A stretch of DNA of 64,000 nucleotides from a virus, in IMG/VR virus record IMGVR_UViG_3300048580_000163, positions 1-64,000 of that record; one strand, 5' to 3'. Position 1 is the stretch's first letter; each line of letters starts with the position of its first letter. A program made the translations under genes and the position numbers. This document shows, piece after piece, positions 1-6,614 of the stretch. The notes under the pieces are model-generated. The model was not told the DNA's origin. It ran no database searches and saw only the letters and a list, made by a program, of their open reading frames with translations.

Positions 1-638
1 ACGTGGTTTTGTATTCTTTGTACTGCTTTATCGTAGTACTCTTTATCCAATTCACAACAAGTCAATTCAAATCCGTAATCGTGGCAAGCTATTGCAATAC
101 TTCCTGAACCTAAATGTGTGTCAAGTATTTTATCGTTTTCTTTAGCGTATTTATCTAACAACCATTTGTAAAGTGCTACTGGTTTTTGTGTTGGGTGTAT
201 TCTTGTTTCTTTATTACTCATATCGTGCTGAATCATTCCGTGCCAAGATATATTTACAAAGTCTAATTTATTTAACCAACTAACCCAAGCTAATTCTCCT
301 GTGCTATAAGTAGGCATTGTTACATTCTTATGCCAATAAATCATTCCGCCAACTAAACCAAAATAATTAGCACCCCAAACAATCTGTTTTTTTGATACTC
401 TTTTTAATTCATCAAAATATTCATCTGTGGGAATATCTGAATCCCATAATTGAGAACCGTATTTTTTAGATTTTGTTGCTGATTTTTTAGTTTGCATTTT
501 ATCTGTACTATTTTTAACATCTGCATCAATTCCATAAGGTGGGTCTACAATAGCTAAATCAAAATAGTTATCAGGATAACGTGACATCAAAAGCATATTG
601 TCCTCGTTCGTTATTGTTATTTTATCTGTTATTTGCAT
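1..638 (-). CDS. DNA methyltransferase, beta-class N6-adenine/N4-cytosine type (C-terminus outside window)
   Basis: Site-specific DNA methylase that would modify phage DNA, most likely to evade host restriction. Reading from the ATG at 638, the catalytic DPPYG lies at about residues 32-36, followed by a target-recognition middle section. HPTQKP and the SAM-binding motif LDTHLGSGS lie near the window edge, so the motif order is the beta class (IV ... I). The frame is open at base 1, so only a few C-terminal residues are probably missing. The 39-aa gene upstream overlaps its start by 17 nt. The family call is firm; adenine versus cytosine specificity cannot be decided from sequence. Confidence 0.9.
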   Translation of the reverse strand, partial: MQITDKITITNEDNMLLMSRYPDNYFDLAIVDPPYGIDADVKNSTDKMQTKKSATKSKKYGSQLWDSDIPTDEYFDELKRVSKKQIVWGANYFGLVGGMIYWHKNVTMPTYSTGELAWVSWLNKLDFVNISWHGMIQHDMSNKETRIHPTQKPVALYKWLLDKYAKENDKILDTHLGSGSIAIACHDYGFELTCCELDKEYYDKAVQRIQNH

Positions 639-741
639 TTAATATTTTTTTATATAGTTCGTTTACCGATTCTTTATTGCAACCTCTTTTATAGTAGAAA
701 TTAATTACTCTTTTAATTCTTTGTAGGTTTGTTTGTTTCAT
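622..741 (-). CDS. small basic protein, 39 aa
   Basis: A 39-residue ORF (starts MKQTNLQRIKRVINFYYK) links the gene at 738-947 to the methyltransferase. Its ATG overlaps the preceding TGA (ATGA junction) and its end overlaps the methyltransferase start, as expected for translational coupling. It is rich in Lys and Arg and probably one helical unit. Function unknown. Confidence 0.5.
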   Translation of the reverse strand: MKQTNLQRIKRVINFYYKRGCNKESVNELYKKILNANNR

Positions 742-947
742 AATCTATTTTTAATATGTTCTACAATTTTTTTAGCCTCTCCTTCTTTTAACGGAATATT
801 AAATAAGCTATTGTGGTAAGTCTCTAAAATTTCAATAGCGTAATCGTCTGCTATTTGTTCGCATTGTTTTGCGTATCTTCCAGCCTCTCCATCTGTATTA
901 ATACTTACTTTAGGTTTAAACTTTTCTCTTAATGTCATAACGTACAT
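738..947 (-). CDS. small protein with IADDYA motif, 69 aa
   Basis: Unknown phage protein. It carries the segment QIADDYAIEILETYH, which recurs in variant form in the proteins at 5371-5592, 56847-57041 and 58507-58752, so it belongs to a dispersed family of small helical proteins in this genome. The first ATG is at 947; a second in-frame ATG at 938 (MTLREKF) would reduce the overlap with the 57-aa ORF upstream and may be the real start. It is followed by an ATGA-coupled microprotein. Confidence 0.7.
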   Translation of the reverse strand: MYVMTLREKFKPKVSINTDGEAGRYAKQCEQIADDYAIEILETYHNSLFNIPLKEGEAKKIVEHIKNRL

Positions 948-1089
948 GTTTATTTTTTATGTGATTCATTTCTTTTGTTTTCTCTAAAACTTCTTTAGCT
1001 TTTAAAGTAGTTTCTTTTTGAATTTCGTAGGATGTAGGGATTCGCTTTCCTACTAAAACTATGCTTTTACGCTTGGATAATTTCGACAT
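916..1089 (-). CDS. small basic protein, 57 aa
   Basis: ORF beginning MSKLSKRKSIVLVGKRIP, then a Lys/Glu-rich, probably helical half. It fills the interval between the HTH protein and the IADDYA protein, overlapping both by about 23-32 nt. That is tolerable in this tightly packed block but lowers confidence. No domain recognised. Confidence 0.4.
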   Translation of the reverse strand: MSKLSKRKSIVLVGKRIPTSYEIQKETTLKAKEVLEKTKEMNHIKNKHVRYDIKRKV

Positions 1090-1285
1090 TAATCTTGTAA
1101 TTTAATTTTTTACACGCTTTTTGCAAAGTTTCAAACGAACAAACTACTTGATTATTTAAAATATGGTTTAAATGTGAGTAGCTGATTTCTGTTTCTCGAG
1201 CAAATTCTCTTTGGCTTATTCCTTCTTTTTTGAAGATTTCTAATAATTGTTTTGTAGTCGGAATTTTTGATAATTCGCCAACCAT
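1067..1285 (-). CDS. HTH (XRE/Cro-like) protein, 72 aa
   Basis: Probable DNA-binding regulator. The segment GISQREFARETEISYSHLNH reads as an XRE-type helix-turn-helix, followed by a third helix with SFETLQKACKKL. The reading frame begins at 1333, but the ATG at 1285 (MVGELSKIP) is preferred because it lies just downstream of the Acb2-like gene's stop (1300) instead of inside it. It could be a phage regulator or the antitoxin half of a HigA-type pair; no toxin partner is visible next to it. Confidence 0.7.
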   Translation of the reverse strand: MVGELSKIPTTKQLLEIFKKEGISQREFARETEISYSHLNHILNNQVVCSFETLQKACKKLNYKINVEIIQA

Positions 1286-1299
1286 TTGTAAAGAACAAA

Positions 1300-1539
1300 T
1301 TAAATCTTGTGAGTAAAAGCTTTTGTAATCCACATTGAAGCATTTTCAATATCTGTCATTGCTAATGATTTCAATCTTCCGTGTTCACTTCCATTTTGTT
1401 CAAGAGCATCAATTCTATTTATGACTTTTGCAAGTTCATATTTCAACTTTAAATGCTCACTACATTCATTGGTCAAGATGTCATCAAAATTAATTCTCAA
1501 TCTTTTTTCTCCTAACGATAATTCTCTTTTTAATTCCAT
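1300..1539 (-). CDS. Acb2-like cyclic-nucleotide sponge (anti-CBASS candidate), 79 aa
   Basis: Resembles the small helical hairpin proteins of the Acb2/Tad1-hairpin family, which sequester cyclic di- and trinucleotides made by CBASS and so stop effector activation. What is visible is an N-terminal SLGEKRLRINF and a C-terminal helix SLAMTDIENASMWITKAFT, close to the family signature LAxTxxExAxMWxxKAxT. Its length of 79 aa fits the family. A divergent paralogue lies at 17206-17448, and the two share a near-identical 39-nt leader. The family call rests on motif recall, not a search; cyclic-nucleotide binding is inference. Confidence 0.7.
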   Translation of the reverse strand: MELKRELSLGEKRLRINFDDILTNECSEHLKLKYELAKVINRIDALEQNGSEHGRLKSLAMTDIENASMWITKAFTHKI

Positions 1540-1578
1540 AATATTTATAGCATTTTACCTTTCAATCGGGTTTTAATT
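1540..1578 (-). promoter_or_regulatory. 39-nt conserved leader shared by both Acb2-like genes (copy A)
   Basis: The 39 nt directly before this ATG match the 39 nt before the ATG at 17448 at 32 positions with no gaps. The outermost 15 nt (read on the leader strand AATTAAAACCCGATT) are identical. It overlaps the stop of the preceding 37-aa gene. It may be a translation enhancer, protein-binding site or small RNA element. Confidence 0.75.
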
Positions 1579-1686
1579 TTCATCTTTAAAAAACATTAAT
1601 ACTTTGTGAGTTTTTGCACAATAAACATAAGTTCCAAATCCTCGTGAGCCAAAGCCATAATCAAAATATACTCTTTGTCCTAACAT
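1573..1686 (-). CDS. conserved-looking small protein, 37 aa
   Basis: Short ORF starting MLGQRVYFDYGFGSRGFGTY, rich in Gly, Phe and Tyr with one Cys, ending in FKDEN. It is compact and its sequence is not low-complexity. It lies directly before the Acb2-like gene's leader and after the first attC-like hairpin. Function unknown; probably a small beta fold. Confidence 0.55.
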   Translation of the reverse strand: MLGQRVYFDYGFGSRGFGTYVYCAKTHKVLMFFKDEN

Positions 1687-1710
1687 AATTTATATTTAAA
1701 AGCACCATCG

Positions 1711-1842
1711 CACAACAGCGTGTTTATTCAATTGTGGCATAAGGTTTAATTCAATGTTCATTTTGTACTCTTGTTTTCTTTTTGCTTAATCGAAAGGCTA
1801 TTGTGTGTCACACCACGCTGAAATTATAGCGGGCAAACGTTA
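1711..1842. repeat. attC-like hairpin 1 (degenerate)
   Basis: Left box ACAACAGCG and right box AAACGTTATA enclose the inverted arms CAGCGTG (1716-1722) and CACGCTG (1814-1820). It occupies the gap between the stop of 1852-2118 and the start of 1573-1686. The arms are short, so this is the weakest of the five sites. Confidence 0.4.
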
Positions 1843-1851
1843 TATAATAGC

Positions 1852-2118
1852 TTACTCAACTAACTGCTCAAAGTTATCTTTGAAATATTGTTCAGAAACT
1901 AACCACTGGTCAAAGTGGTTTTTAGGGTTTCTTGAAATCATATCTCCAATTTTAGGACTTCCGTTGTTTTTATCTGCATCAGAAATAGATACATTATAAC
2001 CAAATGGGTATTCAGATATATGAATAAATCCGTGATTATTAAACACATTAATATCTACTTCTGTTACTTCTCTCATTTCTGCAATTTGACTTCTTCTGAA
2101 TTGTTTAAAATTTTTCAT
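1852..2118 (-). CDS. conserved phage protein of unknown function, 88 aa
   Basis: Start chosen at ATG 2118 (MKNFKQFRRSQIAEMREV). The frame extends to 2154, but that would run into the hairpin element. Notable segments are VTEVDINVFNNHGFIHISE and SDADKNNGSPKIGDMISRN, then DQWLVSEQYFKDNFE. This composition looks familiar from small phage and plasmid proteins of Bacteroidota, but I know no assigned role. It is a single-gene unit lying between attC-like hairpins 1 and 2. Confidence 0.75.
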   Translation of the reverse strand: MKNFKQFRRSQIAEMREVTEVDINVFNNHGFIHISEYPFGYNVSISDADKNNGSPKIGDMISRNPKNHFDQWLVSEQYFKDNFEQLVE

Positions 2119-2142
2119 AATATTTGTGAATATAAAGCCATC

Positions 2143-2271
2143 ATATAACAGCATATTACCGATATGGCTTGGCTTTGGTTAATCCGAAATGTGTCGGCTC
2201 ACTTTTTGTTTGTTGTTTATTTGTTTTCGTATGTGTTTAAATACGCCACATCGTTAATATGCGGAACGTTA
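2143..2271. repeat. attC-like hairpin 2
   Basis: Arms at 2151-2168 and 2245-2262 are complementary at 16 of 18 positions, with a 76-nt loop. The left box is ATAACAGC and the right box AACGTTAGC. The TTA of the right box is the stop codon (TAA, minus strand) of the 58-aa gene next to it. No T-tract follows either side. Confidence 0.7.
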
Positions 2272-2445
2272 GCAAACAGTTTGTTTGTATTGTCCGCAAT
2301 TCAAACAACCGTATGTGCTACATCTGTGTACCTCACATTCAATAAATTTTCTGTTAAGCAAACAAACCGATTTGCTAACATCAGGTATATGCAATTTTTG
2401 CTTTCTACCTGTAAATAATTCTTCTAATTTTCTAAGTGTTATCAT
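2269..2445 (-). CDS. Cys-rich small protein, possible zinc finger, 58 aa
   Basis: ORF starting MITLRKLEELFTGRKQKL and ending in a cluster of Cys and His residues (CEVHRCSTYGCLNCGQ then VC), consistent with a metal-binding knuckle. Its stop codon sits inside the right box of hairpin 2, and its first 20 or so codons lie within and beside the loop and left arm of hairpin 3. The gene and the hairpin therefore share sequence. Function unknown. Confidence 0.6.
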   Translation of the reverse strand: MITLRKLEELFTGRKQKLHIPDVSKSVCLLNRKFIECEVHRCSTYGCLNCGQYKQTVC

Positions 2446-2486
2446 TTTATTTAATTTTAGTTTAAAACTGCATATACCTGAGTGCC
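2371..2486. repeat. attC-like hairpin 3
   Basis: Arms TCAGGTATATGCA (2381-2393) and TGCATATACCTGA (2469-2481) form 13 perfect base pairs around a 75-nt loop. The left box is GCTAACA and the right box GCCGTTAGC. The loop carries the start codon of the Cys-rich gene. Confidence 0.7.
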
Positions 2487-2499
2487 GTTAGCAGTAATA

Positions 2500-3483
2500 C
2501 TACATTCCATCTCCGAATGAAGTTACTACGTTAAATTCTTTTTCTTTTCTTTTTTCTTCCACCCTCTTTAAAGAAATATTAAAATACTTTTTGGTATTAT
2601 CTATTCCAATAAAGTTTCGGTTTAAATTTATACAAGCAATTCCACTTGAACAACTACCCATTGTGTTATCTAATACAATTTCATTCTCGTTTGAGTATGT
2701 CTTTATCAAAAATTCCATCAACGGTATAGGTTTTTGAGTTGGATGTAAGCCATTTTCTCTGTTATACCTCAATATGCTTTTTGGATAACCTGTTTTGTCT
2801 TGTATGTATGTTTCTCTTTTACTCTCACTTGATAAATGTCCAAGTGTTCCTGCTTTACCTTTGTTTGATAAAATCAATTCAGTATCATCAAGTTTAAGGT
2901 TATATGTAATTTTTTTTACAGTTGAAAGTATTTCATTGTACTTATTTTCAATTCCAAATAAATCACATATTTTAGTCCATTGTTTTTCAGTTGGTAATTG
3001 GGAACCATTCATTTTATTTGTAACCCAACCTGTCATTCCACCTGTTCTTGAAAGTTCTAATTTAGAAACATCAATTTGTTTCAAGTTAAGTCGTTTCATA
3101 TTTTCAATCATAATATCAGCAAACTCCATATTCGGTGTTTCATTATAAAATACTGATATGGTTTCGTGTATTTTCAATGGTTGATAATTTACTAATTGAA
3201 AGTTCCCTGCATTGTTCTTTTCCCAAATCCAATCATATTTATACCAATCTAAATTAGAAGTTCGCAATAATGATGAAAATGGTTCTGAACCAAATAAAAC
3301 AATCACACCTTTATCTTTAATAATTCTTTCATATTGTTCCCAAAGTTTATCAAAAGGTATAATTATATCCCAAACACAAGAAGTCGTACCATAAGGCAAA
3401 TCACAGCAAATAAAGTCAATACTTTTATCAGGTATTAATTTCATTTGTTCTATTGTATCTCCGTATCTTAAATCTATTGTCAT
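2500..3483 (-). CDS. DNA methyltransferase (beta class) with inserted HTH-like segment, 327 aa
   Basis: Second phage DNA methylase. Motif IV is CCDLPYGTT near residues 26-34 and motif I is LDNTMGSCSSGIAC near the C-terminus, preceded by HPTQKP. Between them, at about residues 125-205, is an insert including LNLKQIDVSKLELSRTGGM and GSQLPTEKQWTKICDLFGI that resembles an HTH DNA-binding unit. It may supply target recognition. It is a stand-alone unit between hairpins 3 and 4, with no restriction enzyme beside it, which fits protection of phage DNA. Confidence 0.88.
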   Translation of the reverse strand: MTIDLRYGDTIEQMKLIPDKSIDFICCDLPYGTTSCVWDIIIPFDKLWEQYERIIKDKGVIVLFGSEPFSSLLRTSNLDWYKYDWIWEKNNAGNFQLVNYQPLKIHETISVFYNETPNMEFADIMIENMKRLNLKQIDVSKLELSRTGGMTGWVTNKMNGSQLPTEKQWTKICDLFGIENKYNEILSTVKKITYNLKLDDTELILSNKGKAGTLGHLSSESKRETYIQDKTGYPKSILRYNRENGLHPTQKPIPLMEFLIKTYSNENEIVLDNTMGSCSSGIACINLNRNFIGIDNTKKYFNISLKRVEEKRKEKEFNVVTSFGDGM

Positions 3484-3576
3484 AATTTTATTTTAATATT
3501 TTTCCACCGCACAAAAAAGAAAAGAAAAAGGTTTCGTTCTTCGATTGAGTATTTGTGGTTTAAATCCGTACTACTG

Positions 3577-3665
3577 CTAACAGCGTATATAAGAAATGGC
3601 ACAGAAACATTTGTTATTAATTTCAACATTCTGCAAGTACCACTTCTCATATACACAAAACGTTA
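3577..3665. repeat. attC-like hairpin 4
   Basis: Arms at 3585-3599 and 3640-3654 match at 13 of 15 positions with a 40-nt loop. Left box GCTAACAGC, right box AAACGTTATAA. It separates the 3676-5592 group from the methyltransferase. Confidence 0.7.
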
Positions 3666-3675
3666 TAAGAAATAG

Positions 3676-3897
3676 CTACGATTCGTTTTTATAATCAGGT
3701 TTAAACTTTTTATTATAATAAATATCTGCATCACAGTTATTTTCAAACCCATCATTAAAAGCTTCTGTTATTTGAATCATTTCCATTTCTTTGGCTTTGT
3801 TTACAATATGTATATTATATTTTGGATGAAATTCATATCCATTTTTATTTTGATTTTCAATATAATCTTCTAACCATTCTACTGCTGTTTGTTTCAT
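3676..3897 (-). CDS. small protein with TAVEWLE motif, 73 aa
   Basis: Unknown. Its N-terminus MKQTAVEWLEDYIENQ closely matches that of the protein at 4010-4243 (MKTAVEWLEFRYKNN), and both continue with KAKEMEM/QAKEMEK, so they are paralogues. Predicted helical and acidic. It is the last gene of a five-gene leftward group before hairpin 4. Confidence 0.75.
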   Translation of the reverse strand: MKQTAVEWLEDYIENQNKNGYEFHPKYNIHIVNKAKEMEMIQITEAFNDGFENNCDADIYYNKKFKPDYKNES

Positions 3898-3898
3898 C

Positions 3899-4006
3899 TT
3901 ATTTGTTAAATGTTTTTTTAATTGTTATTGTAATTCCACCATGATATAAAAAAGCCCAAGCCAATACTATCAATGCAAACCCTGCTAATGCTAAAAATAA
4001 ATCCAT
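3899..4006 (-). CDS. single-span membrane microprotein, 35 aa
   Basis: Begins MDLFLALAGFALIVLAWAFL, one continuous hydrophobic helix, followed by a short basic tail ending IKKTFNK. This implies inner-membrane insertion with the C-terminus on the positive (cytoplasmic) side. The upstream gene ends TAA-GAT-ATG into it, the recurrent coupling junction of this genome. Function unknown. Confidence 0.6.
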   Translation of the reverse strand: MDLFLALAGFALIVLAWAFLYHGGITITIKKTFNK

Positions 4007-4009
4007 ATC

Positions 4010-4243
4010 TTATTTCTTTTTAAATTTTGACATAATCTCATCAAACTTTTTACCACTTTGAGGGTTTGGATTGCCAATATTATCAAGAGTCCAATTAACT
4101 ATTTCGTTGGCAATCAATTCCACCTCCACGTCGCTAAATCCTTTTTGTTCCTTTTCCATTTCTTTGGCTTGTTCAAAATCATATTGATTTAAACTTATGT
4201 TGTTCTTGTACCTGAATTCTAACCATTCTACTGCTGTTTTCAT
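4010..4243 (-). CDS. small protein with TAVEWLE motif, 77 aa
   Basis: Paralogue of 3676-3897 in its first half. The second half (GFSDVEVELIANEIVNWTLD) contains a variant of the helix found in the IADDYA family. It ends in a Lys-rich tail. Probably a small all-helical protein; role unknown. Confidence 0.75.
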   Translation of the reverse strand: MKTAVEWLEFRYKNNISLNQYDFEQAKEMEKEQKGFSDVEVELIANEIVNWTLDNIGNPNPQSGKKFDEIMSKFKKK

Positions 4244-4246
4244 TTC

Positions 4247-5374
4247 TTATTTATTTTTAAATTTTTCTAAAAAATATTTTGCCGTTTCTTTTGAAACAGA
4301 ACCTTCTTGATTAAATTCTTCATACATAGATAAAAATTGAATTAAGTCAATTATTTCTTCCTCACTATACATTTTATTGTCTTGTTCTTGTTGCCATTTA
4401 GCACCTGCTTCAATACCTTCTAAATATTCAGTAGTGCAAGTTCCATAGTAAGGTTGAGAATTAATAAACTCTTCAAGTGTTTCTTGTTTAGGTTCTTCTT
4501 TTGGAATATAATCTTTTCCCAGCCAAACTGTAACTTTTTTACCATCAATAAAATCTTCGTGAAAATACTCTTGGTGTTCTTCATGAAACATTACTTCTTG
4601 ATTATTTGGATTTACAGACTTTTCCAAACTTTGTGTAAATTTTCTATTGAAATAATCATCTTCATCTGTTGCGTATGGAAATATAGTTTCTTCATCAAAT
4701 CTACCTTGTGAATATGCTTCTTTTATATTATCTTCTTCCTTTTGTAACCAAAAAGAAATATCCTCTTTTTTAAAAATAGTTTTTACAGAATTTAAACTTC
4801 TATTATTTACTAATTCAATTAATTCCATAACTAAACTATTACCATAATCTCTTGCTTTTTGTTTAGTTTCTTTTGATGTTTCAGACATTATTCTCTCTTT
4901 AGTTGATTGTTTTACTTCTTCTTTTGGAATGATGATGTCATACATATTTTCGTAATAACTTGGTTCATCATCCACGAATCCCGCTATTAATGATTCAATA
5001 TCAACAAACTCACAAGTAGGATTCTTAACAAACCATTCTAAAAACTCATCATCAATAGCTTGTACACCATCTTTTATTAAGTCTTGGTCTGTTGTTAAGA
5101 TGATTTTTTCACAAGCATTTAATACTTCAGTAACTCCATCTTGAAATCTAATTATACCTATATTTGATTTAATTTCTACTACTTTATGGACTAATTCTTC
5201 AGAACATAAACACCAATCTCCATCTTTAATTTCTTCATCATTAGTAATGTAGATGTTTTGATACTGTTCTTCATCCTGAATAGGTAATATTTCTTTACAT
5301 AAATGAAATTTGTTAGTAAAGAATTTAACTAACCTACTTGGTTGAGGTGTTGGTAATATGTATATGTTTTTCAT
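4247..5374 (-). CDS. multidomain protein of unknown function, 375 aa
   Basis: Starts MKNIYILPTPQPSRL. The first 130 residues form a mixed alpha/beta region with NIYITNDEEIKDGDWCLC and KIILTTDQDLIKDGVQAIDD. The acidic middle and C-terminal parts contain EGIEAGAKWQQEQ and end SKETAKYFLEKFKNK, like the helical tails of the small TAVEWLE and IADDYA proteins. It looks like a fusion of a recurring N-terminal module with those helical units. It overlaps the upstream gene by 4 nt. No enzymatic motif seen. Confidence 0.8.
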   Translation of the reverse strand: MKNIYILPTPQPSRLVKFFTNKFHLCKEILPIQDEEQYQNIYITNDEEIKDGDWCLCSEELVHKVVEIKSNIGIIRFQDGVTEVLNACEKIILTTDQDLIKDGVQAIDDEFLEWFVKNPTCEFVDIESLIAGFVDDEPSYYENMYDIIIPKEEVKQSTKERIMSETSKETKQKARDYGNSLVMELIELVNNRSLNSVKTIFKKEDISFWLQKEEDNIKEAYSQGRFDEETIFPYATDEDDYFNRKFTQSLEKSVNPNNQEVMFHEEHQEYFHEDFIDGKKVTVWLGKDYIPKEEPKQETLEEFINSQPYYGTCTTEYLEGIEAGAKWQQEQDNKMYSEEEIIDLIQFLSMYEEFNQEGSVSKETAKYFLEKFKNK

Positions 5375-5592
5375 AATTCTTTTTTAAATATTTCTAATAG
5401 TTCTTTTGAAGTTTTGCCGATATATTTTTTATCCATTATTGAACTTTTACTAATGTACCAATTTAAAAAATCAATAGCGTAATCGTCTGCTATTTGTTCT
5501 AATTCTATTGCTGTATCTAAATCTATATTTAAAGTTGCAGTTGTGTTTTTTTGACTTATTTTAAGTCTTTCAAACTCTTCTTTTAATTTCAT
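5371..5592 (-). CDS. IADDYA/LLEIFKKE small protein, 73 aa
   Basis: Complete member of the dispersed helical family: QIADDYAIDFLNWYI in the middle and SKELLEIFKKEL at the C-terminus. The same two blocks occur at 58507-58752 and, less strictly, at 56847-57041. First gene after hairpin 5. Function unknown. Confidence 0.75.
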   Translation of the reverse strand: MKLKEEFERLKISQKNTTATLNIDLDTAIELEQIADDYAIDFLNWYISKSSIMDKKYIGKTSKELLEIFKKEL

Positions 5593-5622
5593 AATATTTA
5601 GTTTTAATTACCCGCTACTTCT

Positions 5623-5696
5623 TATAACAGGTGTTTGTAAATACCAGCCGAAAATAAAATGCGTGTAGGCTGGCATCTACAAGCACCGAAACGTTA
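5623..5696. repeat. attC-like hairpin 5
   Basis: Arms at 5630-5649 and 5668-5687 match at 17 of 20 positions, with an 18-nt loop. Left box TATAACAGG, right box AAACGTTAT. The right-box TTA is the stop codon of the 55-aa gene 5694-5861. Confidence 0.75.
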
Positions 5697-5861
5697 TTTC
5701 AATTGACTACTTATTAGTTCATAGTAAGCATCACTCTCATTCCAATCCTTTATAAGTGATTGCTTTATTACTTCAAGTCTACCAACTAAAAAAGTATTCT
5801 CTAATTGTTCTGCAATATACATTAGTTTATCTAATTCTGCAATAATTTCTACTTTATTCAT
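5694..5861 (-). CDS. small helical protein, 55 aa
   Basis: ORF starting MNKVEIIAELDKLMYIAEQL, likely two helices in coiled-coil style. Its TAA stop lies within the right box of hairpin 5, as for the gene at 2269. Four nucleotides separate its start from the next gene's stop. Unknown role. Confidence 0.6.
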   Translation of the reverse strand: MNKVEIIAELDKLMYIAEQLENTFLVGRLEVIKQSLIKDWNESDAYYELISSQLK

Positions 5862-5864
5862 ATT

Positions 5865-6050
5865 TTAAAATAATTTATCATACATTTCTTCCTTTAACTC
5901 AATACAATCTACTTCATTCATTATTGATAATATATCTGTACCATTGTAATAAACTGAATTAAGCACTATCTCTGGTCTTAACTCTGGATCATCATCTATA
6001 GTTTTGTAGTATACATTAACTATTTCACCTCTGTATTTAAAGTGTTCCAT
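5865..6050 (-). CDS. small protein, 61 aa
   Basis: Acidic small protein (MEHFKYRGEIVNVYYKTID...), probably an SH3-like beta barrel at the N-terminus followed by a helix. The ATG is preceded by TTAAGATATG-like sequence (TAAGAT before ATG). Function unknown. Confidence 0.65.
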   Translation of the reverse strand: MEHFKYRGEIVNVYYKTIDDDPELRPEIVLNSVYYNGTDILSIMNEVDCIELKEEMYDKLF

Positions 6051-6063
6051 ATCTTATTTATCT

Positions 6064-6231
6064 TTAAATTGTCTTAAGGTATTTCTTTAGTTGTTTAATG
6101 CTCAGGAATTCAAATCTAATATCTTCTGTCTCATACAATACAAAGCCACTGCCATCTGAGAATAGTTGTATCATATTAATATCTCCACTCACTTTATTTA
6201 ATTTCTCTAATTTTTTAAGTATTTTTTTCAT
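6064..6231 (-). CDS. small protein, 55 aa
   Basis: ORF MKKILKKLEKLNKVSGD followed by a beta-rich half (QLFSDGSGFVLYETEDIRF) and a Lys-rich end. Same direction and spacing as its neighbours. Unknown. Confidence 0.55.
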   Translation of the reverse strand: MKKILKKLEKLNKVSGDINMIQLFSDGSGFVLYETEDIRFEFLSIKQLKKYLKTI

Positions 6232-6245
6232 CTTATTTATCTTCT

Positions 6246-6593
6246 TTAAATTAATTTAGCTACTTCTTCTACACTTACAATAGTGTACCCTTGATTCTCT
6301 GCCATCTTTCTCCAGTAATTCTTAGCCTTAATATCTAAAGCCTCGCAAATATCTGTAACACCATCGAATACAATCTCCTTGCCTTTAGGAGATAATACAG
6401 TAATCATCTTAGATACCCTACTACTCTTACCTACTAAATCTTTTGGTCTTGTCTTATTGTTAACCCTTACATACTCAACACCTTCAAAATCATCTTGAGT
6501 AAATTTATTGTAGTCCTTGTAGTTTAGTTTGTTTAGGTGGTGATTCCTTAATATCTTAGCCACCTCAAATAATGTGAATTTCTTTACTTCCAT
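6246..6593 (-). CDS. protein with NUMOD1-like C-terminal motif, 115 aa
   Basis: The C-terminal half contains SPKGKEIVFDGVTDICEALD followed by IKAKNYWRKM. This resembles the NUMOD1-type helix-turn-helix that follows homing-endonuclease domains (a substrate-like beta turn, then an HTH). No nuclease domain is present, so it may be a free DNA-binding protein or a remnant. The N-terminus (FTLFEVAKILRNHHL) could be another HTH. DNA binding is inferred. Confidence 0.65.
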   Translation of the reverse strand: MEVKKFTLFEVAKILRNHHLNKLNYKDYNKFTQDDFEGVEYVRVNNKTRPKDLVGKSSRVSKMITVLSPKGKEIVFDGVTDICEALDIKAKNYWRKMAENQGYTIVSVEEVAKLI

Positions 6594-6614
6594 TTTACGT
6601 TATTATTTTGTTTC

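Noticed and set aside
1152-1349. 65-aa frame overlapping the XRE-like gene
   Set aside because: Same strand, different frame from a clear HTH protein; composition not protein-like.
2164-2491. Plus-strand frames of 84 and 68 aa
   Set aside because: They lie against the hairpins and the Cys-rich minus-strand gene; composition is that of a reverse-strand shadow and no start context fits.
1711-5696. Hairpins interpreted as ordinary intrinsic terminators
   Set aside because: Arms are long but loops reach 76 nt, no T-tract follows on the leftward strand, and the AAC/CGTT boxes are shared, which terminators would not require.
6246-6593. Third homing endonuclease
   Set aside because: Only a NUMOD1-like motif is visible, with no GIY-YIG or HNH nuclease residues.
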